From positions 806,001 to 870,000 of the forward strand of contig NEEC01000012.1 in the NCBI GenBank assembly GCA_002189035.1: a DNA stretch of 64,000 nucleotides. The letters are read 5' to 3'. This document shows positions 12,373 to 26,087 of the stretch, piece after piece. Position 1 is the first letter of the stretch; each line of letters begins with the position of its first letter. The position numbers and the translations under genes are program-made. The notes under the pieces were generated by a model. That model saw only the letters and a list, made by a program, of their open reading frames with translations, did no database searches and was not told the origin of the DNA. Source of the stretch: Utricularia gibba. Its lineage: Eukaryota > Streptophyta > Magnoliopsida > Lamiales > Lentibulariaceae.

Positions 12373-12485
12373 GGCTAGAGCTTGTGGTTTAGATCTTTCA
12401 GTGTCTGCATGGGCTTACGCGACTCGGCCAGAGCTTTAGATCTTCGATGGTCTGCCTGGGCTTACGCGATTCGGCTAGGGCTTGT
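12373..12485. repeat. Degenerate ~50-bp tandem repeat
   Basis: Units start at 12373, 12426 and 12473 with GGCTAGAG/GGCCAGAG/GGCTAGGG and share TTTAGATCTT and GGGCTTACGCGA. A related GGGCTTACGCG also occurs near 12191, and a diverged pair of segments (near 11868 and 12293, CGGGGGA then CCCGAGTTG) suggests an older duplication of this spacer between the antisense ORF and pol. Confidence 0.65.
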
Positions 12486-12585
12486 GTTTTGTTTTCCCAT
12501 CTCCATTTCGGAGGAATCTATAGGTGCATGAGTGTTTTGGGGGAGAGAATGTCGAATCCTGTGACAGAGATTGATATTGAGTCGG

Positions 12586-13919
12586 TTAGGCGTAGAACTT
12601 CCTTAGATGCGATGCATTCCACGACCTTGGGAGTTCCACGCCATCTAATTGCTCCAAGCGATATGCTCCTTTTCCGATCACCCTTGAAATCCGATAAGGG
12701 CCTTCCCAGTTGCGGTCTAATTTCCTGACGTGTCTTTGTGGTTGGATGCTTCGAAGCACCAAATCTCTCTTGGAGAATTCCCTTGGGGATACCGAGTTGT
12801 TGTAACTCTTCTCCGTTCTTCTCTGATAAGCCCCTAGTCGGCTATAGATGCTTCGTCGCTTCTCTTCCAACAGCTCCAATTCTTGTTTTCGGAGGTCAGT
12901 ATTCTCTTCTTCGTTATAATGCTCTACCCGGTAGCTCTTCAAGGTCAGTTCGATAGGGCATATGGCTTCTGAACCGTAAACCAATAAGAATGAGGACTCT
13001 TCCGTGGTGGTTCGAGGGGTAGTGCGATATGACCACAGTACCTCATCTAAACGATTTGCCCATGACCCCCAAAATCTTCGAGCTTAGTCTTCATACCTAG
13101 TCGGAGCGTTCGATTCGTTACCTCTGTGAGGCCATTGCTTTGCGGGTGATATACCGAGGTGAAGTTGTGCTTGACCGAATACTTATCCAGGAATGCATCC
13201 ATTTTTCCTCCGGCGAATTGGGTTCCGTTATCAGTCACTAGCTCTTGAGGGATTCCGAACCGGATGAAGATGTTTTTCCAGAGAAATCGGATAACGGTCT
13301 CCTCCGAGATCTTTGCCACGGCTTCAGCCTCTACCCACTTGGAAAAATACTCGACACCAACGATGACGAATTTCCTTTGACCCGAGGTGTGGGGGAAAGG
13401 CCCCATTATATCCACCCCCCATCGATCGAAGGGGCAGGAGAGTGGGAGAGAGGTGAGTTTGCTTACTGGTTTTCTTGGTATATTTGCATGGTATTGGCAC
13501 ACTTTGCACTTCTTCACCATATCGTTAATATCCTGCTTCATAGTTGGCCAGTAGTACCCGGTTCTTAGAACTTTCCGACATAAGGATCGTATTCCAATAT
13601 GGCTGCCACATTCACCCTCATGTAGATCGATTATGAGTTTTTGAGAATGCTTTGCCCCGATGCACCTCAATAAGGGTCCATCTAGGGATTTGCGATAGAG
13701 AATTCCATTCACTAATGTATACATCTTCACTCTAGTCTCTAACTGTCGGGCTTTCGGCTTATCAGATGGGGTTTTCCCATTTTGTAAATACCGGATGTAG
13801 GGCGTCGTCCAGTAATCAAGAGGACTCAGCTGTGAACAGATATCGCTTCCCGGTTGCTGGGTAATATGATTCACGGCTCGTAAGCTCACCAAGGGTTGGT
13901 TCCGCAGCCGAATAGTCAC
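12586..13919 (-). pseudogene. Tat-1 integrase region, one frameshift
   Basis: The minus strand encodes a Ty3/gypsy integrase. First comes a zinc-binding stretch (HEGECGSH, then CKVCQYH). The catalytic core follows with all three acidic residues visible: GVDIMGPF, VTDNGTQFAGG and YHPQSNGLTEVTNRT. The C-terminal GPY-type module is WEGPYRISRVIGKGAYRL, ending HLRKFYA. The frame breaks near 13047-13065, where an extra G in a G run moves the downstream part (12984-12586) into another frame. Before the core, the region from 13919 also carries a linker with the YTLVNGILYRKS motif. It is out of frame with the preceding RNase H. Confidence 0.85.
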
Positions 13920-13930
13920 ACTTCCTTCCC

Positions 13931-14425
13931 TTAACTCGTGAAACCCTGCTGCGAATCGGGCGAGGCTGTCCCGGACCCGTATTTATCACGAGCTACGTGC
14001 GACAGGGTGAATTCCTTGAAGATTTTAGCCAATTCCCTCACCTGAACACGGTACAGAGCCATGAGGGAGTCATGGGTTTCGTATTCTCCCGAAAACTGCC
14101 CTTGCACAAGTCGCGAATCGGTGTAAACATCGAGTTCTGCCACTCCCAGCTCCTTGGCAATTTTCATTCCCTCAATTAGGGCTTCATATTCGGCCACATT
14201 GTTGGAGGCAGGGAATAAGAATTTCACCGTAATATAAATATGCTCTCCTTCTCGAGTCCTAATGTCTATTCCTCCTCCGGCGCCATTGTATGTTGAGCCA
14301 TCCACGTACATGGCCCATCGATCATTGGCTTCCAAGAAACGGTCTATAGGCCTGGTCATTTCGACCACAAAATCAGCAAGAGGTTGGGCCATGATTGCTG
14401 TTCTTGACTTAAACTCAATATCCAT
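13931..14425 (-). pseudogene. Tat-1 second (archaeal-type) RNase H
   Basis: The segment carries the RNase H signature AMYVDGSTYNGAGGG, then ASNNVAEYEALIEGMKIA and VYTDSRLVQGQ, giving the catalytic Asp, Glu and Asp. It follows the degenerate first RNase H attached to the reverse transcriptase. This tandem of two RNase H domains is a Tat-clade feature. The upstream stop (TAG at about 14468-14470) interrupts the polyprotein where the related copy at 43799-44419 has Glu in LSRPEISG. A frameshift near 13975 replaces the C-terminal residues seen in that copy. Confidence 0.83.
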
Positions 14426-14467
14426 TGTACTTAATTCAACTGCCCATTTGGCAACCCTTCCGGAAAT

Positions 14468-15478
14468 CTATGGACGAGACAGGATGTTCTTTAGAGGCTG
14501 ATTGGTGAATACCACAATGTGCCGATCTTGGAAATATGGCCTCAATTTGGTGGCCGCCATCTTCAGAGCCAAGATGAAATTTTCTGTCACCGTATAGCGG
14601 GTTTCGGACGGTAGCAAAACTTTGCTCACATAATACACTGGCAAGTGATTATCTACCGAGATGGTTGTCAAGACTACGCTGACTGCAACGGGCGATATAG
14701 ACATATATAGTCGTAAGGGCTCCCCTGCCTTCGGAGCCACAAGAAGCAGGGGTGATGAGAGATATTCCTTGAGTTTCTCAAAAGCAATCCGGCAATCCTC
14801 GTTCCATTCTAAAACGCTTCCCTTTCGCAAGACCTTGAAGAAGGATGCCGACTTATCGGCTGATCGAGATATGAAACGGCTGAGGGCAGCCAATTTACCC
14901 GTGAGGCTCTCGTACTCCTTGATTGTCCTCAGGGGTTGCATTTCGCATATTGCCTTAATCTTCTCGGGGTCAGCCTCGATTCCTTTCTCCGATACGTAAT
15001 ACCCAAGGAATTTTCCACTTTGCACTCCGAAGCAACATTTCAATGAGTTGAGCTTTAACCCGTATGACCGACATAAAGAGAAACACGAATCCAAATACGC
15101 TAAATGGTCTTCTTCATTCATAGATTTCACGATCATATCGTCCACATACACCTCCATTGGGGTACCGATTTTAGAAGAGAATATTTTATTTACCAACCTC
15201 TGGTAAGTCGCCCCAGCATTCTTCAATGTGAAAGGCATTGCCACGTAGCAGTAAACCCCATCCTTAGTGTAGAAGGTGGTTTTCAGTTGGTCTTTCTCTG
15301 CAACGAAAATTTGATGATACCCCGAATAGGCATCCATGGTGCTCAGAAATCGGGATCCGGCAATGACGTCCACTAGCTTGTCGATCTTTGGCAAAGGATA
15401 AGGGTCCCTTTTGCAGCAGGCGTTGAGGTCGGTGAAGTCAATGCACACCCTCCATTTTCCCCCGGGCTTCGGGATCAC
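14468..15478 (-). pseudogene. Tat-1 reverse transcriptase and first RNase H
   Basis: Reverse transcriptase motifs occur in order: IPKPGGKWRVCIDFTDLN, DPYPLPKID, STMDAYSGYHQI, AMPFTLKNAGATYQRL and the YVDD active site in EVYVDDMIVKS. A connection and RNase H-like region follows to NILSRP. The frame is open for 336 codons. It is separated from the protease by one TAG stop near 15508 in the same frame, and ends at a second TAG. Both stops would truncate the polyprotein, so no active enzyme is expected from this copy. Confidence 0.9.
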
Positions 15479-15505
15479 GAGTGGGTTGGCTACCCATTCG
15501 GAGTA

Positions 15506-16582
15506 CTAGATCTCCTTCACATAACCAGCTTCCAAAAGCTCTCTTCTTTTTTCTTTGATGATTCGGCACTTTTCCTTTGAGAAATGTCGTTGCTTCTGCC
15601 GAACCGGTTTTGCCCCTGGGTAGGTATCAATGTGATGTTCGGCGACGGATCGATCAATGCCTACAAAATCCGCAGCAGTCCAAGCAAAAATATCGGTGTT
15701 CTTCATCAAAAGTTCAACTAACCTTTTTTCGAATCCAGCGTCTAGATTGGCACCGATGCGGGTGGCTTTCTGCGCATCTTCTGGTATTAGTTGCACCAAC
15801 TTGTACCCTACTGGTTTCATTGCTTGTCTAGGGGGTTCCCGGGGTTCCTTTTCTACCATCATCACTCTCGACTTTTTCGCACAGGGGTCCCGACAAGAAG
15901 ATACATAGCAGGACCGGGCGGTTGGTTGGTCGATACCCATCGTGCAAATGCCCTTTGATGTTGGGAATTTGATTTTCAAGTGCACAGTGGAGGGTAGCAT
16001 ACCGAATTGGTTGATGCCGGGTCGCCCGAGGATGATGGTGTACGAGATCTCTAACTCCAGGATTAAGAATTCCAACCTCTCGGTTCGGCTCCGCCCTGCC
16101 GCTCCGAATGTTACGGGCAGGATTATTTTCCCGATAGTTTGCATGGCCCACTGGTCGAATGCGTACAACTCCATGCGCACATGGCGAATATTTCCCTCGT
16201 TAGATGACGCCAGTAACTCGGCCACTTCCTTCTTCATGATGTTGCACGAGGATCCTTGATCGATAAGAATCCTCCTTACCTTGGTGCTCCCACATATTCC
16301 TGACACCACCAAAGGCTCATCTCTCATGGCTGGGCCAGCCGGGACGTCTTTGTCGGAGAAGTTGATCTCTTCTTTTTCCCAAGTAGCTTTCTCAGTCGGA
16401 CCATTTCCGATTTCGAAAACTTCTCCTCTTCTAGCTTCATCCAAATATCTCTTCCGTTCCTTTCCAGACACATCCATCTCGGTTCCTCCGGATATCATAT
16501 GGATTTCCCGAATATAGGGGGGGACTACCATGCATTTGATGGGCACTCCGTGAACTTTCCGGTATGTCTTGTCCTCCTCCAA
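15506..16582 (-). pseudogene. Tat-1 aspartic protease and RT N-terminus
   Basis: The aspartic protease site appears as RRILIDQGSSCNIM near 16260, the DQGSS form common in Tat elements, followed by LGRPGINQF. The segment ends with the start of reverse transcriptase (VRQKQRHFSKEK, AGYVKEI), after which a TAG interrupts the frame. Upstream, the junction with gag (16727-16437) is in a different frame, which suggests a further frameshift. Confidence 0.8.
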
Positions 16583-16723
16583 GATTCGGTTCCCTGTTGG
16601 CTCGCAAGTTCGCCATCCGCGGTTTCGGAGGGAATTTCGGATATCGGTTCCCTTCGTTCCCCGTTCGCTCGTTATGTCCTCTTTTCCGGTCCGTCATTGA
16701 TGCGGGGTTCCGCATCGCATTGT

Positions 16724-18028
16724 TCATCCCCGACCAGCATGATATTGCTCGATCATCCTCTTCATCAGTCGGCAGTGGGCAATATCATGCCCGGTGGTCT
16801 TGTGTATTTCGCAGTAGGCATCTGTTCTGGTTGGTTCCACCTTATATACTTCACGGTGCTTATTCGGCCTGGGTCCCCGGTTAAGTTGGGTCTCCTGCTG
16901 TGGGACTGGACGAATCTCCACGCGGCTTTTCATCTCGGCCCTGAGGTCGTCGTCCACTTGGATGTACTTCATGATTTTCCTTAGCAATTCTCCGAGATTC
17001 TTTGGTGGGGACTTCGATAGACTCTGTCCCAATTTCGACGTTCCTAAGGCCCGCTTCATTATTTCCACCCTTTCTTTTAAATCCAATTGGACATCCTGCG
17101 CCAAGCAGTTGAATCGATCGATGAATCTTCACAAGCTCTCTTTTCGGTGATCGTACCAAATAGAGTATAGTGATGCTTTCGAAGGTGGAGCTTCAATGTT
17201 AACAGCGTATCAGGTAGTGAAGAGCAGTACTAATTGCCGATAAGATGCCACGCTGCATGGTTCTAACTGTTTAAACCAAGTTTTCGCTCCTTTCTAGAGC
17301 GAGCAAGCAAACAGCTTACACTTCATGGCCTCTGAATGTCGAACCGTGGACATCCTCATATCGAAGTCGGTTACATGCGATATGGGGTCCCCTTTTCCGT
17401 CATACGTGGGTAATCCGTCTGGGACTCTGAATCCTCTCTCGGGCTCTTCCCCGACTAAATCGTCTGAGAAAGGGTCAAAACGCAGCATTCTGGTTCCAGC
17501 TGCTCCCTCAACTCCACTCTTCAAGGCCAAAGCAATATCGGCCAAAACATCTCTTCTCCCAATGGATACGTTCTGATCGAAAACGTCCCTGAAGCCTCTA
17601 TCCTCTCTTCTCCCTACCAACATCCGCTTGTTGATAAATCTTTTACTCTCGCGGATCTGATCTAACTCTCTCTTCAACTCTTCTTCTCTTTCTTTCAAGA
17701 TTTTGCTAGTCATGTTTTCCCTATCAGCTCCTAGCTCATACACGACTTGGTTGCGCCTCTTTCTCCGCAGCATCTCCTCTTTGGTTTCGGATTCAGTCTC
17801 CGTATCCGGGGGGTACTTCGGAATAAGAGGTTGCTTCGCCGTTCGTGGTGCGATTTTGGGTGTTCTCTCTTGGGCGTTGGAGTTGAGGCCTGAAGGTGCC
17901 CAGAGGTCGGTAAGGATTTCCGTTAGCAGAGCCTTCAGTTGCTCCCTGCTAGTGATCATAAGGCCGGGGTCTCGTGCGTCGGCACTTCCGTCATGAGCCG
18001 GGTCGGTGGCTGTGCTATTTTCTGCCAT
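16724..18028 (-). pseudogene. Tat-1 gag, broken
   Basis: Gag starts at ATG 18028 (MAENSTATDPAHDG), just inside the primer site, and has a charged coiled-coil region (residues about 80-130) and the capsid-like RGFRVPDGLPTYDGKGDPI. A stop at 17294 ends the first ORF after KCKLFACSL; further stops follow until the frame reopens at 17104-16724 (FNCLAQDVQLDLKER, then YCEIHKTTGHDIAHC, a CHHC-like knuckle). The second Tat copy at 42442-43682 has the same layout and lacks the first stop. Confidence 0.85.
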
Positions 18029-18084
18029 GACTCGTGATTAGCGAGTGGCTCCTGTGGGTTTCTCAAATGGGACTATGGAACGTA

Positions 18085-18102
18085 GCCCCACGGTGGGCGC
18101 CA
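18085..18102 (-). promoter_or_regulatory. Primer binding site of Tat-1 (tRNA-Lys type)
   Basis: On the minus strand TGGCGCCCACCGTGGGGC lies four bases inside the 5' LTR. It is complementary to the 3' end of plant tRNA-Lys(CUU), as I remember that tRNA (GCCCCACGGTGGGCG plus CCA). It would prime minus-strand DNA synthesis. The second Tat copy has the same site with one change. Confidence 0.85.
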
Positions 18103-18106
18103 AATA

Positions 18107-18635
18107 TGTTATGGGTGAAATCGGTATCTGGTGAGAGGCCGATTTTAGGTGATTGGCGTGGTCGGGAATGCCACACTTAGTCACCTTCTTCACGGTTGGT
18201 ACGATTAAAATAAAAGTGAGCAAGGATTTTTTACGTGGAAATCGCCGGAGAGCAGAAAAACCACGGAGCTGGCAGAGCTCGCCGGAAAAGAGTTTCACTA
18301 GATGGAAGTTGCGAAAAGGAGAATACAACTTGAAGAAATCTTTTTGAGTCCAACCCCCCTTTCAACATAATTCCTCCTATTTATAGGAAAGGTCACTCTG
18401 ACCGAATTCTGGTGTCTGCAAATATCGGTTGCTTTCTGCTCCTACTATACGATCTCGCTTTTCAGATATCGGCCGCCTGTCATGCCGTAATTCGGCTGCT
18501 TTTCAGACTGTGTCATATGCCCATACTTGTCAGATTTCTCACAGATGTCGATCTGTCGTCTGGCGTTATCTCCTTGGGATCTCTTTTGGCAGCCTTTTAG
18601 GAACCGATTATATCCGACCGGTTTATCCCTTATCA
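18107..18635 (-). repeat. 5' LTR of Tat-1 (529 bp)
   Basis: It pairs with 8461-8984. On the minus strand it starts TGATAAGGGATAAACC and ends CACCCATAACA. A TATA-like CTATAAATAGG (minus strand, near 18380) is the probable promoter core. It is followed by AATAG, the target duplication. Confidence 0.92.
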
Positions 18636-18640
18636 AATAG

Positions 18641-19507
18641 TTTTAAAAATAATTTAATATAAATTAAATATTAAAAATCTACCTTGATCCATTCATAATT
18701 TTTGAAGCCACGAATTAACATGCGTGAATCTATAAATCTCTCATTCACCATATCCTAAATATTAACACTCTCAAACCTAATCCAAGTTGCAATCTTTAAA
18801 AAATATTGATGTGGTTGAAAAGGGTGATATCTTGAAGATTTTTGTAAGTGAAAATGAGAATAATCAATAAAATAAGTATGTTTTAATTTTTAAAAAATAT
18901 TGTTTAATTTGTAACATATTATGTTGTCAAATAAGAAATCGATTTAATATATAAATAAATATTTGATTTTTAATCACTCGAAAAACTAGAAATAAAAAAT
19001 TGGAAATAAATTTAAAACAAATGACATTACTACAAAAAAAATTTAAAATGATTCATTTTGTATTTCTGTGTTATTTTTTAAAATAATAGTTTTATATTCT
19101 AAAAAATGAATGATAATTGGTTATTTAGAATTATTAATTGTTTATTTTAATAATGAAAATGGGAATGGATTGAACTCTAATCTAAGCAACTGGCAATTTG
19201 AGTCCGCCGCCCCAGCCGCAAGAGATGTCCCCGTTTTTGTTTTCTTTTTTTACTGCTGGTAAAATCTTTCCGCTGCTCAGATAAGGTGTTCGTTGGGGGT
19301 GAGGTTTGATATATGCAGGTGTCTCCTCCAAAGGCCGGTCACTAAGGGCGTTGTGCGCTGCTGATACATTGAGGGTAAGTCATGCCCAGCTACGCGTGAT
19401 CGGTTTTGTTTTCTAATTCTGCTGGGTGCTGATTCGATCGCTTGTTTTTTTGTAATACCCTGCTCCTTCATGCTGTTGCAGCATCTTTTTCTTCAACTCG
19501 AATCGAT
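18641..19507. other. AT-rich spacer and HEMB 5' flank
   Basis: 18641-19180 is AT-rich with no coding signal. From 19190 the GC content rises, and 19195-19507 is likely the promoter and 5' UTR of HEMB. A 5' UTR intron is possible because a GGTAAGTCATG donor-like site lies near 19373, but I cannot confirm it. Confidence 0.45.
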
Positions 19508-21859
<2,352 letters not shown>

Positions 21860-22273
21860 CAGGATGGTGTTCTTGTTGAGAGATACTCTCGTTGCCGCAG
21901 TGGAGAAGCCACGATTGTTTTTCTTTCCCTTCGTGACGACCAAGATGCAAAAGCAACACTAAAATTGTGGCTGTCGTGCGTTAGCTTCATTGATGGAAAT
22001 TGTCTGACATTACATGCATTTGTTGATATTATGTATATCAAAAAACGGGAATCATATAAAAAATATTAGATTATATCATTTATTAATAATTTATAATATA
22101 TTATATATTTTGATTATTTTAATTTGATAGCAATACGCTTGGTGTTGTTTCCAAAGATAAAAACTAATCACTTGGCTCATCATGTAAAGATTGACCCACA
22201 CCATGCTACTTTCCATTCATCACTTACACAACACAACCTCCGAGGAATATCGGCAAATGTAACCGGCCACGCT
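21860..22273. other. Convergent 3' ends of HEMB and PSBS
   Basis: The 414-bp spacer lies between the stop codons of HEMB (+) and PSBS (-). It holds both 3' UTRs and a short AT-rich core at about 22050-22130. No further gene is visible. Confidence 0.6.
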
Positions 22274-23410
22274 TCAGGCCTCCTCGTCATCGGTGACGAA
22301 TTTGCCGCTGCCGGGATTGATGGCGGCTATGAAGAAGAAGGCGATGTTGAACAAGAGGAGGGGTTCGAGTTCGTTGATTGGAACACCCGTCTCAATGTTC
22401 AATTGCGCCAGCGCTCCTTTTCCGGTGATGATCTCTCCGATGATGGAGAATGCGATTCCCAGTTGGGCTAGTCTTCCCACAAACAATTCGTTCGCTTTCG
22501 TGAATCCAAACAGGGGACCTGGTAAGACAAAACAGAAGGAAGTGATTACATGCGTCTCCCATCAAAAAAAGGCCGGCAAACTCGATATCAGAGTGTGAGC
22601 GCGATGATTACCTCCGCCTCCAAGCCCGAGGGCCGTCCTGAATCCCTTCCCAGGGGCAATGACGGCCTTATCCAACCCGGTGGGCTCGTCAACGAAACGT
22701 CCACGGTCACCCAGTGCTCCGATGGCTCCCAGGAGGTTGAACAGGATGAAGAAGAGAAGAAGTGGCTCAGCTTCGTAGATGGGAATTCCGGTTTCCAGGT
22801 TCAGCTGGGAAAGGATTCCTTTCCCAGTCACAGCTTCTCCTAGGAGAGATGCCTGTTCAATATAACCTCTCATTAGCAATTACGAACTACACTCGTGCAA
22901 TCCATTCACAATACAGGGTGCAGCCTGGCCAACATTGGGTTCAGTGTTCCAAGCAAACCCGAGATTGCTAGCAGCAAGCAGCAATTTCACAAACAAACAT
23001 GAAAATGTAGAGGAGATAAAGAGGCATCTCACCGCAAACCCGATCATGGCTACACGGCCCACGAAGAGCTCATTCTGCTTGGTGAAGCCGATTCCTCCCG
23101 AGGTTCCGAAGAGACCGTCCTCCACCTTAGATTTCTCCTTATCCACCTGCTGAAAAAATCACCATCAGATTACACTCTTCATCAGTGAAATAAAGCTCAA
23201 AATGAGTTTGGAGATCCATCTATGTACCTTGGCCGGAGCAGCCTTTGTCTTAGACTTGAAAACGGCTACAACAAAGCCGGATCCCATCCGAGAGGGAGGA
23301 AGAACACGGCCTCCTGGAAGGATTATGGTTGAGAAGGTCTTGGGTCTGAGGCTGGGGAGCGAAGTGTGAGGCGCGCATGTGTTCGCGGAGAGCAGCATTG
23401 TCTGCGCCAT
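22274..23410 (-). CDS. PSBS: Photosystem II 22 kDa protein PsbS, chloroplastic
   Basis: PsbS is a four-helix thylakoid protein that senses low lumen pH and triggers energy-dependent quenching. Exons on the minus strand: 23410-23228, 23146-23033, 22852-22612 and 22518-22274, giving 260 residues with all phases consistent. The start MAQTMLLSANT matches other PsbS proteins; an in-frame ATG twelve bases upstream is less likely. A transit peptide runs to about FKSKTKAAPAK. Two internal repeats follow, each with FTKQNELFVGR or FTKANELFVGR and NLETGIPIYEAEP or NIETGVPINELEP; these ETG loops carry the lumenal proton-sensing glutamates known in Arabidopsis. The protein ends KFVTDDEEA. Exon 2 has a tandem CAGCAG acceptor, so one extra Gln may be added by alternative splicing. 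It converges with HEMB. Confidence 0.97.
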
Positions 23411-23515
23411 GGCCACCAGCAAAGATGGTGTGGTGTGGAGTGGTGTGCTTCGGTTGCTTGTTAGCAGAGGAGGCTGTGAGTGTCTGTGTGGTGTGTGGAA
23501 TGCAGCAGCAGGATG

Positions 23516-23529
23516 AAATATATATATGG
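23516..23529 (-). promoter_or_regulatory. PSBS: Likely TATA box of PSBS
   Basis: CCATATATATATTT on the minus strand lies about 105 bases before the PSBS start codon, a normal distance for a short 5' UTR. A CCAAT motif (GCCACCAATTC) occurs about 20 bases further upstream. Confidence 0.55.
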
Positions 23530-23530
23530 A

Positions 23531-26030
23531 AAAGAATTGGTGGCCTGAGATCTTGGAGGAGCAAATTTGTGATGTCCGTTGAGTGAATCAGGATAGCACG
23601 GTGGTGGGAGAGAAATGGCCACGATGCTGCCGCTGCTTCCCTCCATTTTTCGCGCACGCCACGCCGGGAGGTGGGCTGAATACCTTCTTGGGCCGCTGAC
23701 CCCAGCAAGCCCACTTCTTCATTGATGAATGCCGAGTCTTTAGAACTCCTCCCTCTGACTAAACAACTACAAAGAAAGTGCTTCGAAAGGCGTCCACTAC
23801 CCACCAAAAGCAGATTTCTGGCCCTCTCATCAACATATCTATTAACCACAAGTTTACACCAAATTTGAATATGTGCTTCAGATTATGTGCGATAGAATTA
23901 ATTTTAAAATTATGTGACTAAAATCAGTTTGAGAATATAAGAGTGTTTGATGGAATAACATCAAATTATATTATAAAATTTAATAAAATAAAATATATAT
24001 TGTAAAGTTTAATATATCAAATTATTATTAAGATATTAATATATTTTTAAAATACATAAAAAGTGAATATTGTAATTTCTTTAATTAGTTTCTTATTTAA
24101 TCTTTGAAGTATATATTCAAGAAATTCAATAATTTCTAAAGTTAATCACAAAATTTAAATTTCTTATTTTACTACACAATGATTAAAGATTAGAATCTTC
24201 AAACAAAGAATAGGCCCTAGTAATGGAATGAAATGAGTTGTAAAGCTAATACTATAGGAACTCAAGGAGATTCCATTATTTTTTTGTCTGGTACGAGGAC
24301 ATGTTAGGTTCATAAGAATCACGGCAACTTTTTTTTTTCATTTAAGTCATAAAGTAAATATATTGTATTGTTAATTCAATAAATGATATTGAAATCTTTT
24401 TATTATTATTGTTATCTTGTTCAATTATTTTTTTTAATAAAATAATCACAACATTAAATGATTTGAGGTTTTGGAAAGCAATAAATGAGACAAATTAGAT
24501 GGAAAAATATCTACGATTAGCTCTAACATTTGTTTATCTGTTCATGTTCCATTTGTTGCTATTAAGATGGGTTTTTGAATTTCAGAGTTTTCTTTTTCTT
24601 CAGTGTTTGATGTGTTTTTTTTTTTTTTTTTTTTCAATTTGACGTGTCTTGTTGAACTATATTTGTATCTTTTTTTTCAAGCAATGTTGATTGCATGCTC
24701 AATTATACATTTGATTTGTAAGATTGATCTGTAAATGAGTTGAAAAAAATTATTTTGATATACTCTTGCAAACATATTTCCTCATCCTAATCCTTAAACT
24801 CACATGGAAAATATATTTTATATAACAATGTAGTTATTGTTGAAGTTTATGATAATGATTCTTTTAATGTACTAACATAGTGAAAAAACAATCCTATAAA
24901 TTTAAATTGTATATTTTTGAAATGCTTATGAAAATTTAAATTGTGTATGATGCTTGAAATTGATGCTCATATTTATGTTATTGCATTTAGATAAATTTAC
25001 ATTTAGAATGAAAGCTTTGCTAGTTAGTTTTTTTTACAATTTTTCAATGGTTCAAGAAATGGGACTTTTTTTTTCTTTTCAAAAAATTTGTTACCCTTTC
25101 TAATGGATTTCATGAGATCTTAATAAATAGTAATTTTTGCATAGTTGCTAAATGACCAGATTCCATACATAATAAATTTATAAACCCAGCTTCCAATCAA
25201 AAACAAATCAAATGTGAGAGTACAGTGAAATTAGAGTTAATCATGAAGAACATAGTGCTTGTTACCTGAAAATTAATGCATTCTGTTTCCTTATGTTAAG
25301 ATATTAAATCTAATCTAACACTAATATATAACAAATAGCGATAGAAAGTAAAAGAAAAGAACAAAGAAAATCAGATTATGACTTAGAGGAAATAAACGCA
25401 ACGCCTTAAGATTATAGGGCTGATATCTTCATCATCACTTTCATCCTAATAATTAAGAACCTGATTGTTCTACAAAAATGTAACTAAGTCTTTTATTTCT
25501 CCTAACTTTTGATTTACTTCGAGCTAGATTTTTTAGGATTAACATATCGTTCTTTTCACATCTTGAATTTATCTTGGTTTAATAAGAAAAAATAAAAGAA
25601 ATTGGTTGTCAGTAACTAGAAAATAATGAGCAACCAACCCCTTTCTACCCTAAGATGCCACTTTTGTTTAACTACTCATATTAAACTTAAATGGGATAAA
25701 TGCGTAAAGCAGCACCACAGGCATATTCATAGTGCCAATTTATCATACAAAAAATAAACATTAACGTTAAACTAAACAAGTTCCAAATAAAAATTTAAAC
25801 AATATGTTTAAAATGGTTTCGATCTACTCTTAGTTCAGATTGAGTTCTTCCAACAATCTGAAAATGTATCCACTTCTTCTATGTTTTGTTCTTCATTTTT
25901 TACTTGCTCTCTTCTCTAAGTCCCGTTTGAAGTTGTTTGTGTCCCTATCTTCTTCTCTCTTCTTCGTCTTTTTCTTACCTTCTTGGCATTCGTGTGTATA
26001 TCATTCCCTCCTTTTTCCAGCTTTATCTCT
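23531..26030. other. PSBS upstream region and AT-rich spacer
   Basis: 23531-23860 is moderately GC-rich and probably promoter. From 23880 to 26030 the sequence is strongly AT-rich, with homopolymer T tracts (for example near 24617-24634) and no coding signal that I can support. Confidence 0.45.
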
Positions 26031-26031
26031 T

Positions 26032-26087
26032 GAGGGCATCCGCATTGGTTACAGTAATGTTAATAGGTGACCAATGCGGATGCCCTC
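26032..26087. repeat. Perfect 18-bp inverted repeat at the Harbinger left end
   Basis: GAGGGCATCCGCATTGGT (26032-26049) and its exact reverse complement (26070-26087) flank a 20-bp loop. The arms are the terminal repeat of the surrounding Harbinger element, so the left terminus exists twice in head-to-head form. Confidence 0.9.

Larger units (their letters stand above)
8461..18635 (-). mobile_element. Tat-type Ty3/gypsy LTR retrotransposon (Tat-1), near complete
   Basis: The element is bounded by two related LTRs (8461-8984 and 18107-18635) and by a perfect 5-bp target duplication AATAG (8456-8460 and 18636-18640). Internal order on the minus strand is primer site, gag, protease, reverse transcriptase, RNase H, a second archaeal-type RNase H, integrase, then a long 3' region carrying an antisense ORF. 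The doubled RNase H and the antisense gene are hallmarks of the Tat clade (Tat, Grande, Ogre, Retand). Stops and frameshifts in gag, pol and the antisense ORF make it non-autonomous now. The two LTRs differ at several tens of sites by eye, so it is not a very recent insertion. Confidence 0.93.

Noticed and set aside
12447-16984. Plus-strand ORFs across the Tat-1 pol and gag region (for example 16499-16984, 13245-13568)
   Set aside because: They are antisense shadows of gag-pol with no family similarity, unlike the antisense ORF at 9487-11724.
22124-22598. Plus-strand ORFs over the PSBS 3' exons
   Set aside because: They mirror PSBS exon 4 on the opposite strand.
23250-23849. Long minus-strand ORF overlapping PSBS exon 1
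   Set aside because: It is in a different frame from PSBS and covers its promoter and 5' UTR; the composition is not protein-like.
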